The position numbers and the translations under genes were made by a program. From Pelecanus crispus (lineage: Eukaryota > Chordata > Aves > Pelecaniformes > Pelecanidae): a stretch of 64,000 bases of DNA. The notes below the pieces were generated by a model. It made no database searches and was not told the origin of the DNA. It saw only the letters and a list, made by a program, of their open reading frames with translations. Positions 27,134 to 39,894 of this stretch are shown in pieces (the first letter of the stretch is position 1; the number at the start of each line of letters is the position of its first letter). Location: assembly GCF_030463565.1 (NCBI RefSeq), contig NC_134644.1, forward strand, positions 97,088,765-97,152,764, in the 5' to 3' direction.

Positions 27134-28319
27134 GTACACGGTGATACCGTCAGCCACCCCAACACAGAGGCAAACACACCGACAGGGTCTTTCTGAGAGC
27201 CAAACTCCAACAGGTGACTGCACCAAGCAGCGTGTGGGCCTTCGGCAGTGGATTTGGGGAGCCGAGATTTGCAGCTTGCTGTGTAATGTCACTTCACATA
27301 GACAGAGGCTTAAAACAGAAACCATCCTTTCTCTTTATAGGAGTGGAAAATGAAAATGTAGAAATTAAAAGATTTAAAGTTAAAAATTAGCTGTTATGGA
27401 ATGCAGTTGGAAACCAGTCACCTTTAAACTAATTTAATCTCTAAGCAAGAAAAGCAGAACTGCTGTGGTGGCCACGTGTACTTATCTAAATGTTACGATT
27501 TGGTCATGTAATATATCTCTTTATATTTAATCTTAAAAAATAAGAGAACAGCCATCTGCATCATTTCCAGTGAGCCAAACTCCAGAGAATATTGGCTTCC
27601 CTGCTGAAGCCTAGGTACTCGGCTGGTTTTTGCTTCAGTGCAAACAGTATTATGCATCCTGCATATGAGGAGTTCTTCAGCTTTGCAGGTGGGTTGTGTC
27701 TATAAAAGCTGTATTTCCGGACATGCTGAGAGCTCATGAATAATTTTGTATTTTAAGGTCTGTTGCGTGGATAATGAATATTCTTCTCAGATGTTCTTAT
27801 GTAGGTGCGTTGGCATGAATATGAGATTTCTGCTTCTACTTCACTTGCTTCTGTTTATTTCCCAGTTGAAATGAAGACAAATTAATTCTCAGTTTGGCCT
27901 TGTCGATTTTTGTAGGAGTGCACTATACATGAATTTGGCTTCAAGCCTATGTAAGTAGGTGCTTGAAGAGTTGATATTCTAGATGGTTTCAGGTAATTAT
28001 AAAATTGCATGGCTAGGTGCAATAGGATTCTTTATACTACTCATTTAAACCACAAAAATGGAAGTGCTGGGATTCACTTAAATACTTATGCGAGATGGAC
28101 AAGGGAAAAGGGGAAAAAGAGAAAAGCTATGAGATACGAGACACAGGAGCTGAGCGTTACAGTGGGAATGTTCAAGAAAAGCAAGACATAGCTACAATGT
28201 CATACGGGTATTTCATAGGGAGATTTTTGAAGAATATCATAAGAAAAGTAAAAGAGAAATGTATTTGGGCACAAATTGATATACAGGAAATTCTAGTTGG
28301 AGGTGAAAAAAACCATACA

Positions 28320-28478
28320 GTAGGGGTGATTGAATACTGGAGGATGTTGCCCAGAGATGTCGTGGAGTCTCCATCCTTGAGGATGGTCAAAACCCAACTG
28401 GACACAGCCCTGAGCAGCCTGCTGTAGCTGAACCTGCATTCAGCAAGGTATTGGACCAGATGATCTCCAGAGGTGTGA
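28320..28478 (+). mobile_element. Older CR1 LINE 3' fragment
   Basis: Segments 'ttgcccagagatgtcgtgga', 'tctccatccttgaggatggt', 'aaaacccaactggacacagc', 'ttggaccagatgatctccag' mark the end of ORF2 and the 3'UTR of an older CR1 subfamily, different from the 'gtagatgtggcacttcggga' type of the young copies. The tail is lost. The frame is open only over the short end (WRMLPRDVVESPSLRMVKTQ). Confidence 0.85.
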
Positions 28479-31400
28479 AATTGAAAGCCAGGTTTAAGTG
28501 ACATTGAATTAAAGTCTTTAATACAAATAAGAAAGAAAAAGATACGATGAAAGGTTCCCTCACTTTGGAAAACAATCTCTTGCGTGCTCATACAGTGTAA
28601 TGTGAACTATACTGTCATGATTGTGAAGTGTTTGATGTCACTTTTGATGGTAACTTTCATAGCTAAACTATGATAGCTCCGTAACACATAGGAGGTTTTG
28701 AAAGGCACATATTATTTACGATTCTAATGCAATCCCACTAAAGGCTCCATTTATTCCCCTTACCAGGCAATGAATTTTCTTCACAGCCTGTGTTACCATG
28801 GGGTTTCTGTCTGCAACAATACCCCTTCTGCCCTGTATTCCTGTTGCATTAAAAACAAACCACAAACTAGGCAGACAGCATTGAACTGACTATCACAGAC
28901 TATTTTTTCTGGTTATCCAAGAGTTCCAATTTTCATCACTTTTTGATAGAAGTACTACTTCAGAAAGTTTATAACTTGTTCAGTTTTGAGAAGACAGCCA
29001 CTCCTTCCCAGAATCCTCTTTCCTCTTAGAAAATACTTATGCTCAACACACTGAAAATGTAAATTTTTGGTCTTTTGAATTCTCACATTAAACAATTCAC
29101 ATAGCAGAGAAAAAATAAACATAGCCTAGTATGTTTTCCCAATTGCTCATATATAACATGTGCCTCATTCATTTTCTATGCTTTTAAAACAAATACAGGA
29201 AAACTCCAAACTCATATGTCAATTATCAGTTACAGAGAGGTTTTGATTGTTCACCTGTTGAGGCTATGTGGAAATACTGATATGGAATATTAATTAATAG
29301 TAATAGGAAAACACTGACATAATTAGCAGCACAAAAGCTGATGTTTAAAAACAATCAACTCTCAACTTACCAGAAATATTTCTTACATTGTTCACGTTAA
29401 GTTCATTTGGGACTATTAGGTAATAGTAATGCTATTTCTATAGCACTTAAGTTTCCTGCTATTAAAAAGATCATTGCTTTTAATAAATATATGGCATAAT
29501 TAAAGCTACTGTTGAAAAGAGTAAGCAGACTATAGTAATGGAATAGCAAGTTAGTCTTGTTGAATATGTATAATCTATCAGTTGTAAATGTTGAGTTTGC
29601 CACTTACATTCATCAGTGATCTTGTCAATTTAGTAGAACTCAAGAAGTTAGCCTGCTTCGTATTTCTTTGGCAAAAAGGGAAAAATATCACATAAAACAG
29701 TAAGCACTCCAGTTCCAGCAGGATATAGAGCACTGCTGCAGATTTTGAAAAAACTACAGGACCATCTGCAGGAGTGGAGTGTGCTGAGTGTTTCTGTGTG
29801 CACAGATTTTACCCCGTGGTGAAGAGGTGAATTTCTGAAAAATGGTGAAAATAGGAATGCAAGTATCAATTCACACACAGTGTGGAAAAATAACAAACAC
29901 ACAGCGGATGTAACATGAGGAAATGAAAGCATGTTTAACATGTAATTATTTTGGGGAATAGGTAAACAACAAAAACTTTTTTCCATGGTTTTATGTGCAA
30001 ATAAATTTCTTTTTTCAGGCTCCAACAGTACAAGAGAGTAAATGTAAATATTTTTGCAACGAGAGATGTATATTTGTATATAAACAGCATGTATGTATTG
30101 ACAAATGAGAATTATTTTCTTGGCTAAGTCAGCAAAAAACAAGAGTAATTTAGAAGCCCAGGTTAATACTGTTAACTGAGATCGGGATTTCTTCCACAGA
30201 TTGCACCTGTAATAAAGCATCTGTACTTGAATGCAACCAGTGGATGAGAGAAAACGTTCACAAATATGCATGTAAAGTGCTTTTGTTCATAGTAGGCACA
30301 ATTAAAGACAAATGTTTATAACCACTTACTTTTTCCAGTAAGCCTTAAGGGGCATGCAAACTTTGTGAATTGAATTTGCCTATCAGGAGGACCAAAAAAC
30401 ATCGTTTCTATACTCTGCTAAAATCCATAAATGTATGCATGGAGAAGAAAGTCAATATTCCAGTGTGTATAATACCCTGGTGAAAACTGCATCAGCTTTA
30501 TTATTCTCCCTCAAAGTATAGATACAATTCTACAAATGCCTTTAATTGATGAAATGGTCTGCCAACCAGAGCTTTCTGTTTCTGATGTGCAACAGGAAGG
30601 TAAATATATAAAAATGTCAAAATGCTGCTTAATCTATATTGCTATTGCCTTAAAGAGCTGCATTCATCCCAGAGGGTAATTCTCAAATTAATTTGCTCTC
30701 CATACTGTAGGAAGTTCCATGTGCTGATATTATTTGGTATGGTGGTTTTTTAACAAAAACAAAGCCTGTATTTTCACAAAGACAATACTGCATACTATGC
30801 TCTCTCTTTAGCCATTAATAATTAAAACTAATGCTAACTAATTTAGTGCTGTTGTGAGTGGGAAATTATGGAGATAACATATGGACGTGCAGTGCTTCAG
30901 CCTAATGTAACGACCCAGTGGTCTGTTCATTCCTGGTTACCACACAAAAATAAGCATTAGCTAGCCTTTAGTCATTCTAGGATTACAGTTAAATAGAGTT
31001 TAATTTCTTAACTGCTAAACATTTTTTAAGATGCTCTTTCCCAGCTATTAATTTTCAAATGGCATTTGATAAAAAGAGCTATTTTATATATTCTGCTAGT
31101 TATGCTGTTTATACTAGTGTTTGAGCAATAAACAGTGTCACTCTGTAGACTCCTAATAATGCTTGTTTTCCATTTTTTTTCAAATGCTTTAGTTGCATAT
31201 GTGTTAGATAAAAGTCACTTCAGTTCATGCAAACCGGAAAGGCAAATCATACAGTCTTACTCGTTACTTTCAAACACTGTTTTCATTTTTTGTGTCCTTC
31301 ACATCAAAATATAATATATTTGGAGCTTCAGGCTCTATCACGTAAACAGTGTATTAGTGGGGTGCTTATAGTACAGTATCTTAAGATAATGCATCATATT

Positions 31401-34400
31401 GAAAAATTACTTCTTAGATGTAGCACAGTATTTATTTTTATACCTTTTTTCAGAGTACAGTTCCTGAAGACATACATATTTAAACCTGGGGTCCATATTT
31501 GTGCTTCAAAAAACAAACACCTGCAAACCCCATTTTCCAGATATGACAAAGCGCTAAAAATGGCCTTCACATCCAGCTCATTTTTATACATGAACTAGAG
31601 AGGAAAAAGAGCTAAGAGGAAAAAGAGTATAAACTCTGTAATATTATTTATTAAAATTTATTAATATTTATTAAAAACTTTGCAATTTGCATGGGGTATG
31701 ATCTGCACATACAAAACAAATAGGATTTTAAACAGGATTCCGTTACTGAATACCAACTTAAATAAGGCTGTTAATGAATGGCAATGCCAAGGAATGCATT
31801 GAGCCAACCACTTAGTAATTCTCAACAGTCTTACAAAAGTAAAGATGAGTGTCATAAAAAGTACCATGGTATTTTATGTTACTGTTTGTTTTCTTCAGGT
31901 AAGAGCAAAAGTGTTATGCTCAACGTGGTATCTTTAAAGGTGGAACAGATGGCTGACCCAAGCGGAATTTTACATTCTTTGGGAAGAAGTTACCAACCGG
32001 TCAGTTGTAATTCATCTTGAAAGAAAGTTTTTAGGATGTTTTTGCATTTGTGGCTACATTGCAACATTCATGACCTTTCAGTGCTGGATGTACACCGTGA
32101 GCTGTTCACTATAATCCTCTTAACCAATGACTGAATGGACAGGTAGCTGAAAACTACAATACAGACTCCTTACACCAGTCCGTGTCGAGAGGAGCTGAGG
32201 TCTATCAGCAAAGGACTAAGTATGCAAAATACCCCTACTTTTGTATTTTCTTCTTGTGATTTAAATAGTTAGTTGTCTCTACTGGTATTAACCTAGCAGA
32301 TTTCTAAAGACCTTAAAAATCAAGTAGTCCTAAGTGGTATGGCCTAAAACATTGTACCCATATGCTGATGAATCATTACTTCTTAAAAAGAAGTGTATTC
32401 TATTGATGAAACCAAAGCAAACTGTACACATTTTAAAAATATTTACTAATGTTACCATGTTAAAATACATAAGACCTACTGCAAGAGTGCAAGTCCCTCA
32501 GCCATTAGCACTTTGTTGCTCCATATAACAAACTGCTGTCGCACCGAAGAAGTGAATTCCATTACTAGGATTGTATGATCCTGGGCTGCGTACAAGTATG
32601 GACAAAAAAAAACAAGGAAAAAATGTGGAATTTAAGTGATATTAATAAAAGAATATTTACATTTCAAATGTTTAGAATGCATCTTTATCTATTTGAAAAA
32701 AAAGAGCGGATTTTTTCCAGCATTCTGCTAGTTGATGATGAAAAAATTGTATATATTTTATACATCATCTGTTTGTTACACTGTATTTTTCTCTTCTTCA
32801 TTTTTCACTCCATCTGCTTACAGGGGATATGTCCATCAATTACATTTTAATATGGCCTATATCCAATAATGTTTTAAATAAACTGCTATAGTTGCTTGTA
32901 TGAGTAATACAAGACAAAATAAAGCTGAAATCTAAGCTCTGATAATTATTAAGAAGTAGTGCAAAAATAGTACATCAAACCAGAAATCAGTGTATGATGC
33001 AGAACAAGTGTGCTGAATGAAATATTTTTTTCCTATTGGATCATGTTATGCCATTTGATAAAGTCTGTACAGTCATCTGCAAAATTATTTCATCACAAAA
33101 GACTAACTCAGCATTATGCTTTTGGCAGAAAAAAAGCAGAATTTGAGCTATTTGGTTATGACTATCCTGAATCATACTTCAGTTTGCCAATGGTAGCCTT
33201 TCTTTAGGATAGATCTTTAATTAACAGCATTAGTATTCAGTATGCAAAGGTAATTAAGACCTTCCTTCCTTTTGCAGAGTTGGCGCTTACCTGGTTATTG
33301 GGTTTTGCCTGGCTTAGTAATGATTTCTTAGTCACTACTGCACAAACCTTCAGCAGGATTTTCGGTATTTGGTTTGGTTTATCTTCGTTTGTTGAGGCTG
33401 GCAGGATTCACTTGATCCCCAGTGGCTGTTATTAGCTTGCCTAGCATTTTTTGCCACTGCTATTGACTGAAGAGGGTTTTAGAGGTCTTATGAAATGTAA
33501 GAGAGAAGGAGTCCTCTGCAGATGATGTCAAAACCTTGCCTTGTTTGTACATTAGTATAGGCAGACCAAGATGGCTTTATGGGAAAGAGAAAGCTTTACA
33601 AATACATGTAACTAAAGGCATTTTCCAACCTTTCTGTCTGGAAAATCAATCATCTTGTGTACCAGAGGAATAATTCTACTCTTTTTATTGAAGATTATAG
33701 GCAGGCTTCTAGTAAATCCTTCAGAATTTTCAGTTTATTTAATTGAAGCAAGATAGACTTCTCTTACAATGGGATAAAAAGTTGATTTCTCAGAAGCGAC
33801 ATCTGTTTGCTATCTAGCAGAAAGCATGAAAAAGAGAAAGGAACCTGAAGTAGGGACCTGTAGCTTATTTAGCCAGGTGCTGGAAATTTTCTTTAACCAG
33901 TAAACTTAACTTGTTTCAATCTTTTCACTAATGGAAAACTCCTATTGGTATACCTTCACTTTGAAAGTATAAACATCTTAGCAAAATACTCTATCTTTAC
34001 AGCGTATTTTATGTACTTGCCCCTTCACACCTCACAAACTGAAATGCACGCAACATCTTAATTTGTTCTTTTATCCTATAAGCTAACTAGTATTTTGCAC
34101 TTTCTTCTGATTTTTAGGACTATTTCAATATTCTCTTGAATAATGTATTTCCTTTTGAACTTTCAAGTTACTATGTTTCAGTAATATAAATAATCACCAT
34201 ACTGTGAGAAAGAACTGAAGAAAACCAAATCAGAGCTGACTGTTCAGTATCTAGTCTACTAAAAATACCACAGAAATCAAGCTCTGCAGAATAATAATAC
34301 AGGACAAAAAATATTTCATAAAGCTAGTACAGGGTATGATACCAAATTTTCTCTCCAGAGAAGCCCTAAGAAACATAGGACATTTTGTACTGTATTAATC

Positions 34401-34419
34401 TCACAGCTGCATCTGATTT

Positions 34420-34449
34420 AAAAAAAAAAAAAAAACTAAAAAAAAAAAA
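34420..34449 (+). repeat. A-rich simple tract
   Basis: Sixteen A, a CT interruption with three A, then another run of about a dozen A. No retroposon body could be recognised next to it. Confidence 0.8.
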
Positions 34450-35989
34450 GATTTATAAAGCAGAAAAATTATATTTAAAAATGTTGATGATGTGAAATTA
34501 CTCAATCGCCTCTGTTAACTAAAATTTAATGGTGGATCGTACCTCATGTAGGTGCTACCAAAATATTTTATTAACTTCTCCTGGAATAATGTGCTTTATT
34601 GAACATAAAACACAACTTTAAAAGCAGAAAAACATTAAAATTAAGATAAAATCATATGAAATTATTTCTAAGATGTTTGTACTCATCTATTCTGTTTATT
34701 CAAGACTGTTTTACAGAGGCAGAAGACTAAATGGAATTATTAATCAGCAGTAACTCTGTGTCTTTAAGTCATTGCCTCCACAAAATCACTCAGTAAAGGG
34801 TTCTGCCTGAGGCTTATCTGGTACCTGATGAACAAAATTTTGATATTTTTTACTACCAGTTTTCTGCCAAAAAGATTTCTCTAAAGATAGATACATCACA
34901 CAGTGACTGATCAGGTTAACGTGTTTAATTGACTAATTCAGAAAGAGACTTAGACTAGAAAACGGGAGTAGAAGGTGAGACAATAGCTCAATATTTAATG
35001 CCATTTTAGTATAAAAACAGAAGGTGAAAACCAAATAAGGGTATAGTACAATATAAAAGAATATGAGACTGAAGCATGAGGAAGAATTAATGCAAGTTCT
35101 AATACAGGAAATTTAGATTGGTAAATGATGCAATAAGTGAAAGGCTTATGCTTAGTGCACAAATTGTGTGATGGCAGTGTGAAATAAATGATGCATTGTT
35201 CACAGAGCACTGCACGACAGCATGGAGGAACCAGAACTACTAGAACATGAAACTAGATATTCTAAAACTAATAGACGAAAGAGAACAGGTGTAACTGAAC
35301 ATGAAGCTATTTTGCTGTATGTAAAAGTAGAGTAGGTTTGTTTATGAAAGCTGCAGAGGATATGCAAAGGGTTTTTTATTTCTCTATTTTCTTGAGCCTA
35401 CTCCATAACTTTTTCCATTCTGTCACATCCTTATCAAGACCCAGAGACTAGAAACAGTTGCAGTATTCAAAGTTTAATGTACTTAAATTAGAAAGTCTGA
35501 GTAACATCTGTTTCCATGTTCCAAAATAGACCTGGCCAATGAAACGGTAACACAGACAATAATCTGAGGTTTGCAATGTATCTGCAGTGATACCCTATGA
35601 CTGGTGCTAGCCTATGACTTGTAAGAAATGTATTATAAATTTTTCAGAAAAGGAAAAAAGAATCCAAGAAACCACAGAACAGCTGATCAGACTTCTATAC
35701 TATGTAAAGTTTTCATGAATGAACACTGAAACACATGCAGGTAAGCGGAAAGTAATACAATTTCATGTATTGTATGAATACATGTAGTCAATTTGAAAGC
35801 ACCTGATATGGCAGCACATACAAATGTAATAAACTACAGAAGACTATGATTATAATGAAATTTTAAAAAAGAGTACTGAATGATGCTTAAAAGGGAAATA
35901 AGAGTTGGAGAGAAATTGCTAAACGGATTATTCATGAACGCTTGCTCTTAGACAGACTTTACTAAATATTTCCACTAACAAGATTATCA

Positions 35990-36298
35990 GAAAAAGTCCC
36001 AATGAACTATGCTGACAACAAAACTGGGAGAAGCTGTGAATAAGGACAAGATTTAAATAGGCAGGAAAAAATAACAGAACGAGAAGGGCCTGTATATTTG
36101 TTTGACTAAAGAGGACTGTGAGCACAATCAGTCACATTGAAAAGGTGAAGCATGGTACTGTTACATCATTTGAGAGAGAGGTTCTTAGGACCAAAAGAAA
36201 AGCACTAATGACATAAAAAGCACTGGTAAGAGCTCATCTGAAATACCATGTTAAATTCTAGTCACCCTTGTGCAAGAATATTAAAATAGGGCATGTGT
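35990..36298 (+). repeat. Ancient CR1 relic, RT and post-RT part
   Basis: Decayed CR1 order is visible at DNA level: 'gctgacaacaaaactgggag' (counterpart of the 'gcagacgacaccaaattggg' that encodes the RT ADDT box), then 'gcactggtaagagctcatct', 'gaaataccatgttaaattct' and 'agtcaccc'. No frame remains. The relic is interrupted at 36300 by an LTR fragment and appears to resume at about 37040. Confidence 0.5.
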
Positions 36299-36299
36299 G

Positions 36300-36388
36300 T
36301 GTCCTGGTTTCGGCTGGGATGGAGTTAATTTTCTTCCTAGTAGCTGGTATAGTGCTGTGTTTTGGATTTCGTATGAGAATAATGCCAC
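36300..36388 (+). mobile_element. ERVL-like LTR fragment, 5' end only
   Basis: Begins TGTCCTGGTTTCGGCTGGGA and continues with 'tagctggtatagtgctgtgt' and 'tatgagaataatg'. This is the opposite orientation of, and the same family as, the solo LTR at 26.6-27.1 kb, whose far end carries the eroded complement (catcccagcca). Only about 90 bp remain, then unrelated sequence follows. No coding sequence. Confidence 0.75.
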
Positions 36389-37039
36389 AACAGTGAGATA
36401 TAGGTTTGCTGAATGCAAACTCTTACAAAAGCAGACAGACAGTAGTTGACTTGTTCTGATTATAAAATAGGAGACTAGGAGGCAAAAAAAATCTATTTAA
36501 GCTAAAGGGCTTTCTCCCCTTCAGGGCAAATGAGTATGAACTTTCCATGAATTAATTTAGATTGAAAGCTTAATCTTCTAACTACAAACCAAGAGTAGCT
36601 AAAGAGACCAAAACCCCCAAATAGTTCTAAAATGGACCTTAAAACTGTTTTAACTGGATTACAGGACATGGTTCCTGCAACTACAAGGGAAACTATTGGA
36701 TAACCCAAGAAGTGGAACTCTGCTGTACTTCCATGGAAATGTGTTTATCAAAATGTTTCTGTGAGTAAATGCATGTTTTGGAAAAAGCTCCCCCACTAAT
36801 AGAGATATAAGGAAAATATTTTATTTTCTATTTAAGTAACAGATCTGGGGATTTTAGCAAATAACAACTAATTCTCCCATGTTAGCATGGTCTCCTGAGA
36901 ACTACTGCATGAAGTTTGAGGCATTGAAAACAAATGTAGAGAACCTATAGTGGACAGTAATCAGGCTGAACAGAGTTCTATCAAACACGACCAAAAATAC
37001 TGAACTTGAGGTGGTTTAGTTCAAAGACAATATCAGAAA

Positions 37040-37200
37040 AAGAACATGGTCAGAGTCTTCTAGGATACACAAAAGCTATTTCAAAGATAAAGTTAACAGA
37101 ATCATTTCCAGATTTACTGAGACAGAAGAAGAGGTAACAGGTATAAACTACATCAAGGGAAATTACATAAATATCTTAAAAAAAGCTTTCCAATGGTGAG
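37040..37200 (+). repeat. Ancient CR1 relic, ORF2 C-terminal part
   Basis: Diverged equivalents of CR1 3' segments: 'tctaggatacacaaaagcta', 'agaagaagaggtaacaggta', 'taaactacatcaagggaaat', and 'atcttaaaaaaagctttcca' + 'atggtgagg'. These parallel the 'gaggaaatgggcttaagctg', 'cgccaggggaggttt' and 'aggaaaaatttct' order of the young copies. Probably the same old insertion as 35990-36298, and it is cut by the young CR1 starting near 37220. Confidence 0.45.
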
Positions 37201-37219
37201 GATGTGTAGTACTGTAGTA

Positions 37220-38221
37220 CTCTGTTTTAGGGCCAGTCTTGTTCAATATCTTTATCAATGATCTGGATGAGGGGATCGAGTGCACCCTCAGTAAGTTTGC
37301 AGACGACACCAAATTGGGTGGGAGTGTCGATCTGCTCGAGGGTAGGATGGCCCTGCAGAGGGACCTGGACAGGCTGGATCGATGGGCCGTGGCCAACTGT
37401 ATGAGGTTCAACAAGGCCAAGTGCCGGGTCCTGCACTTCGGTCACAACAACCCCATGCAACGCTACAGGCTTGGGGAGGAGTGGCTGGAAAGCTGCCTGG
37501 CCGAAAAGGACCTGGGGGTGTTAGTAGATAGCCGGCTGAACATGAGCCAGCAGTGTGCCCAGGTGGCCAAGAAGGCCAACAGCATCCTGGCTTGTATCAG
37601 GAATGCTGTGGCCAGCAGGAGCAGGGAGGTGATTGTCCCCCTGTACTCGGCGCTGGTGAGGCCGCACCTGGAATACTGTGTCCAGTTTTGGGCCCCTCAC
37701 TACAAGAAAGACATTGAGGTGCTGGAGCGTGTTCAGAGGCGGGCAACGAAGCTGGTGAAGGGTCTGGAGAACAAGTCTTATGAGGAGCGGCTGAGGGAAC
37801 TGGGGTTGTTTAGCCTGGAAAAGAGGAGGCTGAGGGGAGACCTTATTGCTCTCTACAACTACCTGAAAGGAGGTTGTAGTGAGGTGGGTGTTGGTCTCTT
37901 CTCCCAAGTAGCTAGCGATAGGACAAGAGGAAATGGGCTTAAGCTGCGCCAGGGGAGGTTTAGACTGGAAATTAGGAAAAATTTCTTTACGGAAAGGGTG
38001 GTCAGGCATTGGAACAGGCTGCCCAGAGAGGTGGTGGAGTCCCCATCCCTGGAGGCATTTAAAAAACGGGTAGATGTGGCACTTCGGGATATGGTTTAGT
38101 CTGGTCTACCCTTGATTAGTCTAGAGTGGGCTTGGTAGTGTAGGTTAATGGTTGGACTGGATGATCTTAAAGGTCTTTTCCAACCTAGATGATTCTATGA
38201 TTCTATGATTCTACGATTCTA
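37220..38221 (+). mobile_element. Young CR1 LINE with long uninterrupted ORF2 end
   Basis: This 5'-truncated copy has the longest CR1 reading frame here: 37239-38099, 286 codons, stop TAG. It contains the end of the reverse-transcriptase domain ([12 protein letters not shown], then the [12 protein letters not shown] box, the YADD-like catalytic motif), the HFGHNNP and [14 protein letters not shown] segments, and the C-terminus shared with the other copies ([21 protein letters not shown]). The 3'UTR and an octamer tail (gattctatgattctatgatt) end at 38221. It lacks the endonuclease and most of the RT, so it cannot move by itself. The open frame suggests recent insertion. Confidence 0.95.
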
Positions 38222-38769
38222 CTGAGTTTTATTTCCTTGGGAGCCTATGTAGTCTTCTGAGGTTTTCAAGATTATGCAGGATACATCTATCAGCAATAAC
38301 AAGCTCATATCTTGCCTTGAGGTGGAATGATAAGCAGAGGACCCTTTCAGTTTTACTGCCTATGATACGGTGTTTTGGATTCTGGGAAAGGAAATTACTA
38401 ATTTTACCAAGAGGTCAACTAAGGAAAAGAGTGTGTGTTTGAGCATGCTGACAGAATGACATCCTCCACTATGGGAATAGTAATCAGTCAAGTTTCAGAG
38501 CTGACTGTTGCAGATTCTTGGGTACCTCAGATGTGAAAGCTTGCCCCTGTATCTGCCAAAGAGGTGTCTGTTACGATCCCAGCTGAACAGGGATCAGCTG
38601 CTTGGGTTGACACTGGTGTAGGCCTATGTGGTGTTTCTGTCTAGTGCAGCAGGTAAAGCAGCATGGCAGCTAAGAAAACAGTATTATTTTTTACTACTTA
38701 TGTTAAACAGCCACCAGAGCTAAGGTGAAAGTTGTGTTTTGAAGAAAAAAGGAATACAACGTAGTTTAG

Positions 38770-39407
38770 AATGGAGTAAGACTGCCCCTGTTAAGAAAAA
38801 AAGGAGGGTAATTGTGGTGGGCAACTCCCTCCTGCGGGGAACTGAGGGTCGCACCTCGAATACTGTGTCCAGTTTTGGGCCCCTCAGTACAAGAAAGACA
38901 TTGAGGGGCTGGAGCGTGTTCAGAGGCGGGCAACAAGGCTGGTGAAGGGTCTGGAGCACAGGCCTTATGAGGAGCGGCTGAGGGAACTGGGGTTGTTTAG
39001 CCTGGAGAAGAGGAGGCTGAGGGGAGACCTTATCGCTCTCTACAACTCCATGAAAGGAGGTTGGAGTGAGGTGGGTGTTGGGCTCTTCTCCCAAGTAGCT
39101 AGCGATAGGACAAGAGGAAATGGGCTCAAGCTGCGCCAGGGGAGGTTTAGGCTGGAAATTAGGAAAAATTTCTTCAAGGAAAGAGTGGTCAAGCATTGGA
39201 ACAGGCTGCCCAGAGAGGTGGTGGAGTCCCCATCCCTGGAAGTGTTCAAAAAACGGGTAGATGTGGCACTTCGGGATATGGTTTAGTCTAGTCTACCCTT
39301 GATTGGTTTAGGTGGGCTTGGTAGTGTGGGTTAATGGTTGGACTGGATGACCTTAAAGGTCTTTTCCAACCTAGACGATTCTATGATTCTATGATTCTAT
39401 GATTCTA
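38770..39407 (+). mobile_element. CR1 LINE with internal deletion joining ORF1-type and ORF2 ends
   Basis: Positions 38774-38849 encode [19 protein letters not shown], which resembles the GDSL-like esterase segment of CR1 ORF1 (family GDSLLRGTE, here GNSLLRGTE). At about 38849/38850 the sequence jumps directly to the ORF2 post-RT region (cacctcgaatactgtgtcca) and continues through the ORF2 C-terminus (stop at about 39284-39286), the 3'UTR and a tail of four octamers. Everything between ORF1 and the end of ORF2 is missing. The copy may arise from template switching during reverse transcription or from deletion after insertion. Confidence 0.85.
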
Positions 39408-39894
39408 AGATATTCTGGGGGAAAGCCCAAAATAAAACTGCAGTCCGCACAAAACAAATCATCCTCATGGAGACAAGCTTTTCTAAACTTGATTTCATGT
39501 ACCTTTCCTTGAAATCATGTGCAACAATATTCTGTATTACAGTAAATGTAATAAATTTTATATTTATATATATCCCTTCCAGGTATTTGTCACTTTTTAC
39601 TGGAAGACATGGACCAAAAAATTAAAGTTCCTTCTGATGAAGACAACAAATTGGGAGAAACTATCACATATGGAAACATTTTGCATGTCCTGCAATTTCA
39701 GAGTTGTCTCTCTTTTCTTCCATATTATTTCTTTTCAAAGTGTATTCCATTCTGTAAACTGTCATTCAATATGTAATCCAGTGTTTTCTTTCACCATTTC
39801 TAGGTCTATAGGGAATCATCTCTGTAAAAAGCTTGACTACAGATTTGTTCTGTATGTGTCTTGTCTTCCATTTTTCCCTTGAGACCTCAGGCTC

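Larger units (their letters stand above)
23826..39894. other. Intergenic region between VWC2 and ZPBP 3' ends
   Basis: No convincing exon was found on either strand. The supported content is repeats: a (GTTT)n run, a solo ERVL-like LTR (26.6-27.1 kb), an old CR1 end (28.3 kb) and a stack of old CR1, LTR fragment and young CR1 copies (36.0-39.4 kb). Stretches 23945-26578, 27134-28319 and 28479-35989 hold unique AT-rich DNA in which I see nothing definite. Missing C-terminal ZPBP exons should lie in this interval if they still exist. Confidence 0.6.

Noticed and set aside
29648..30271. 207-codon open frame on the - strand, and a short CSSALYPAGTG-like stretch that might be the ZPBP last exon
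   Set aside because: The match to the mammalian C-terminus (CSPG motif, CxxC) needs a two-base shift and loss of cysteines; the acceptor choice is arbitrary. The rest of the frame is AT-rich low-complexity translation without family features.
30180..30271. ERFL...QMLYY...LW stretch resembling ZPBP ERFF...QIYY...VW
   Set aside because: Few identities spread over gaps, no exon boundaries in the right phase, none of the following CFPGYG motif.
33283..33420. Good donor-like site AACCAG|gtaagc on the - strand, possible ZPBP exon
   Set aside because: All frames before it contain stops and none shows ZPBP residues.
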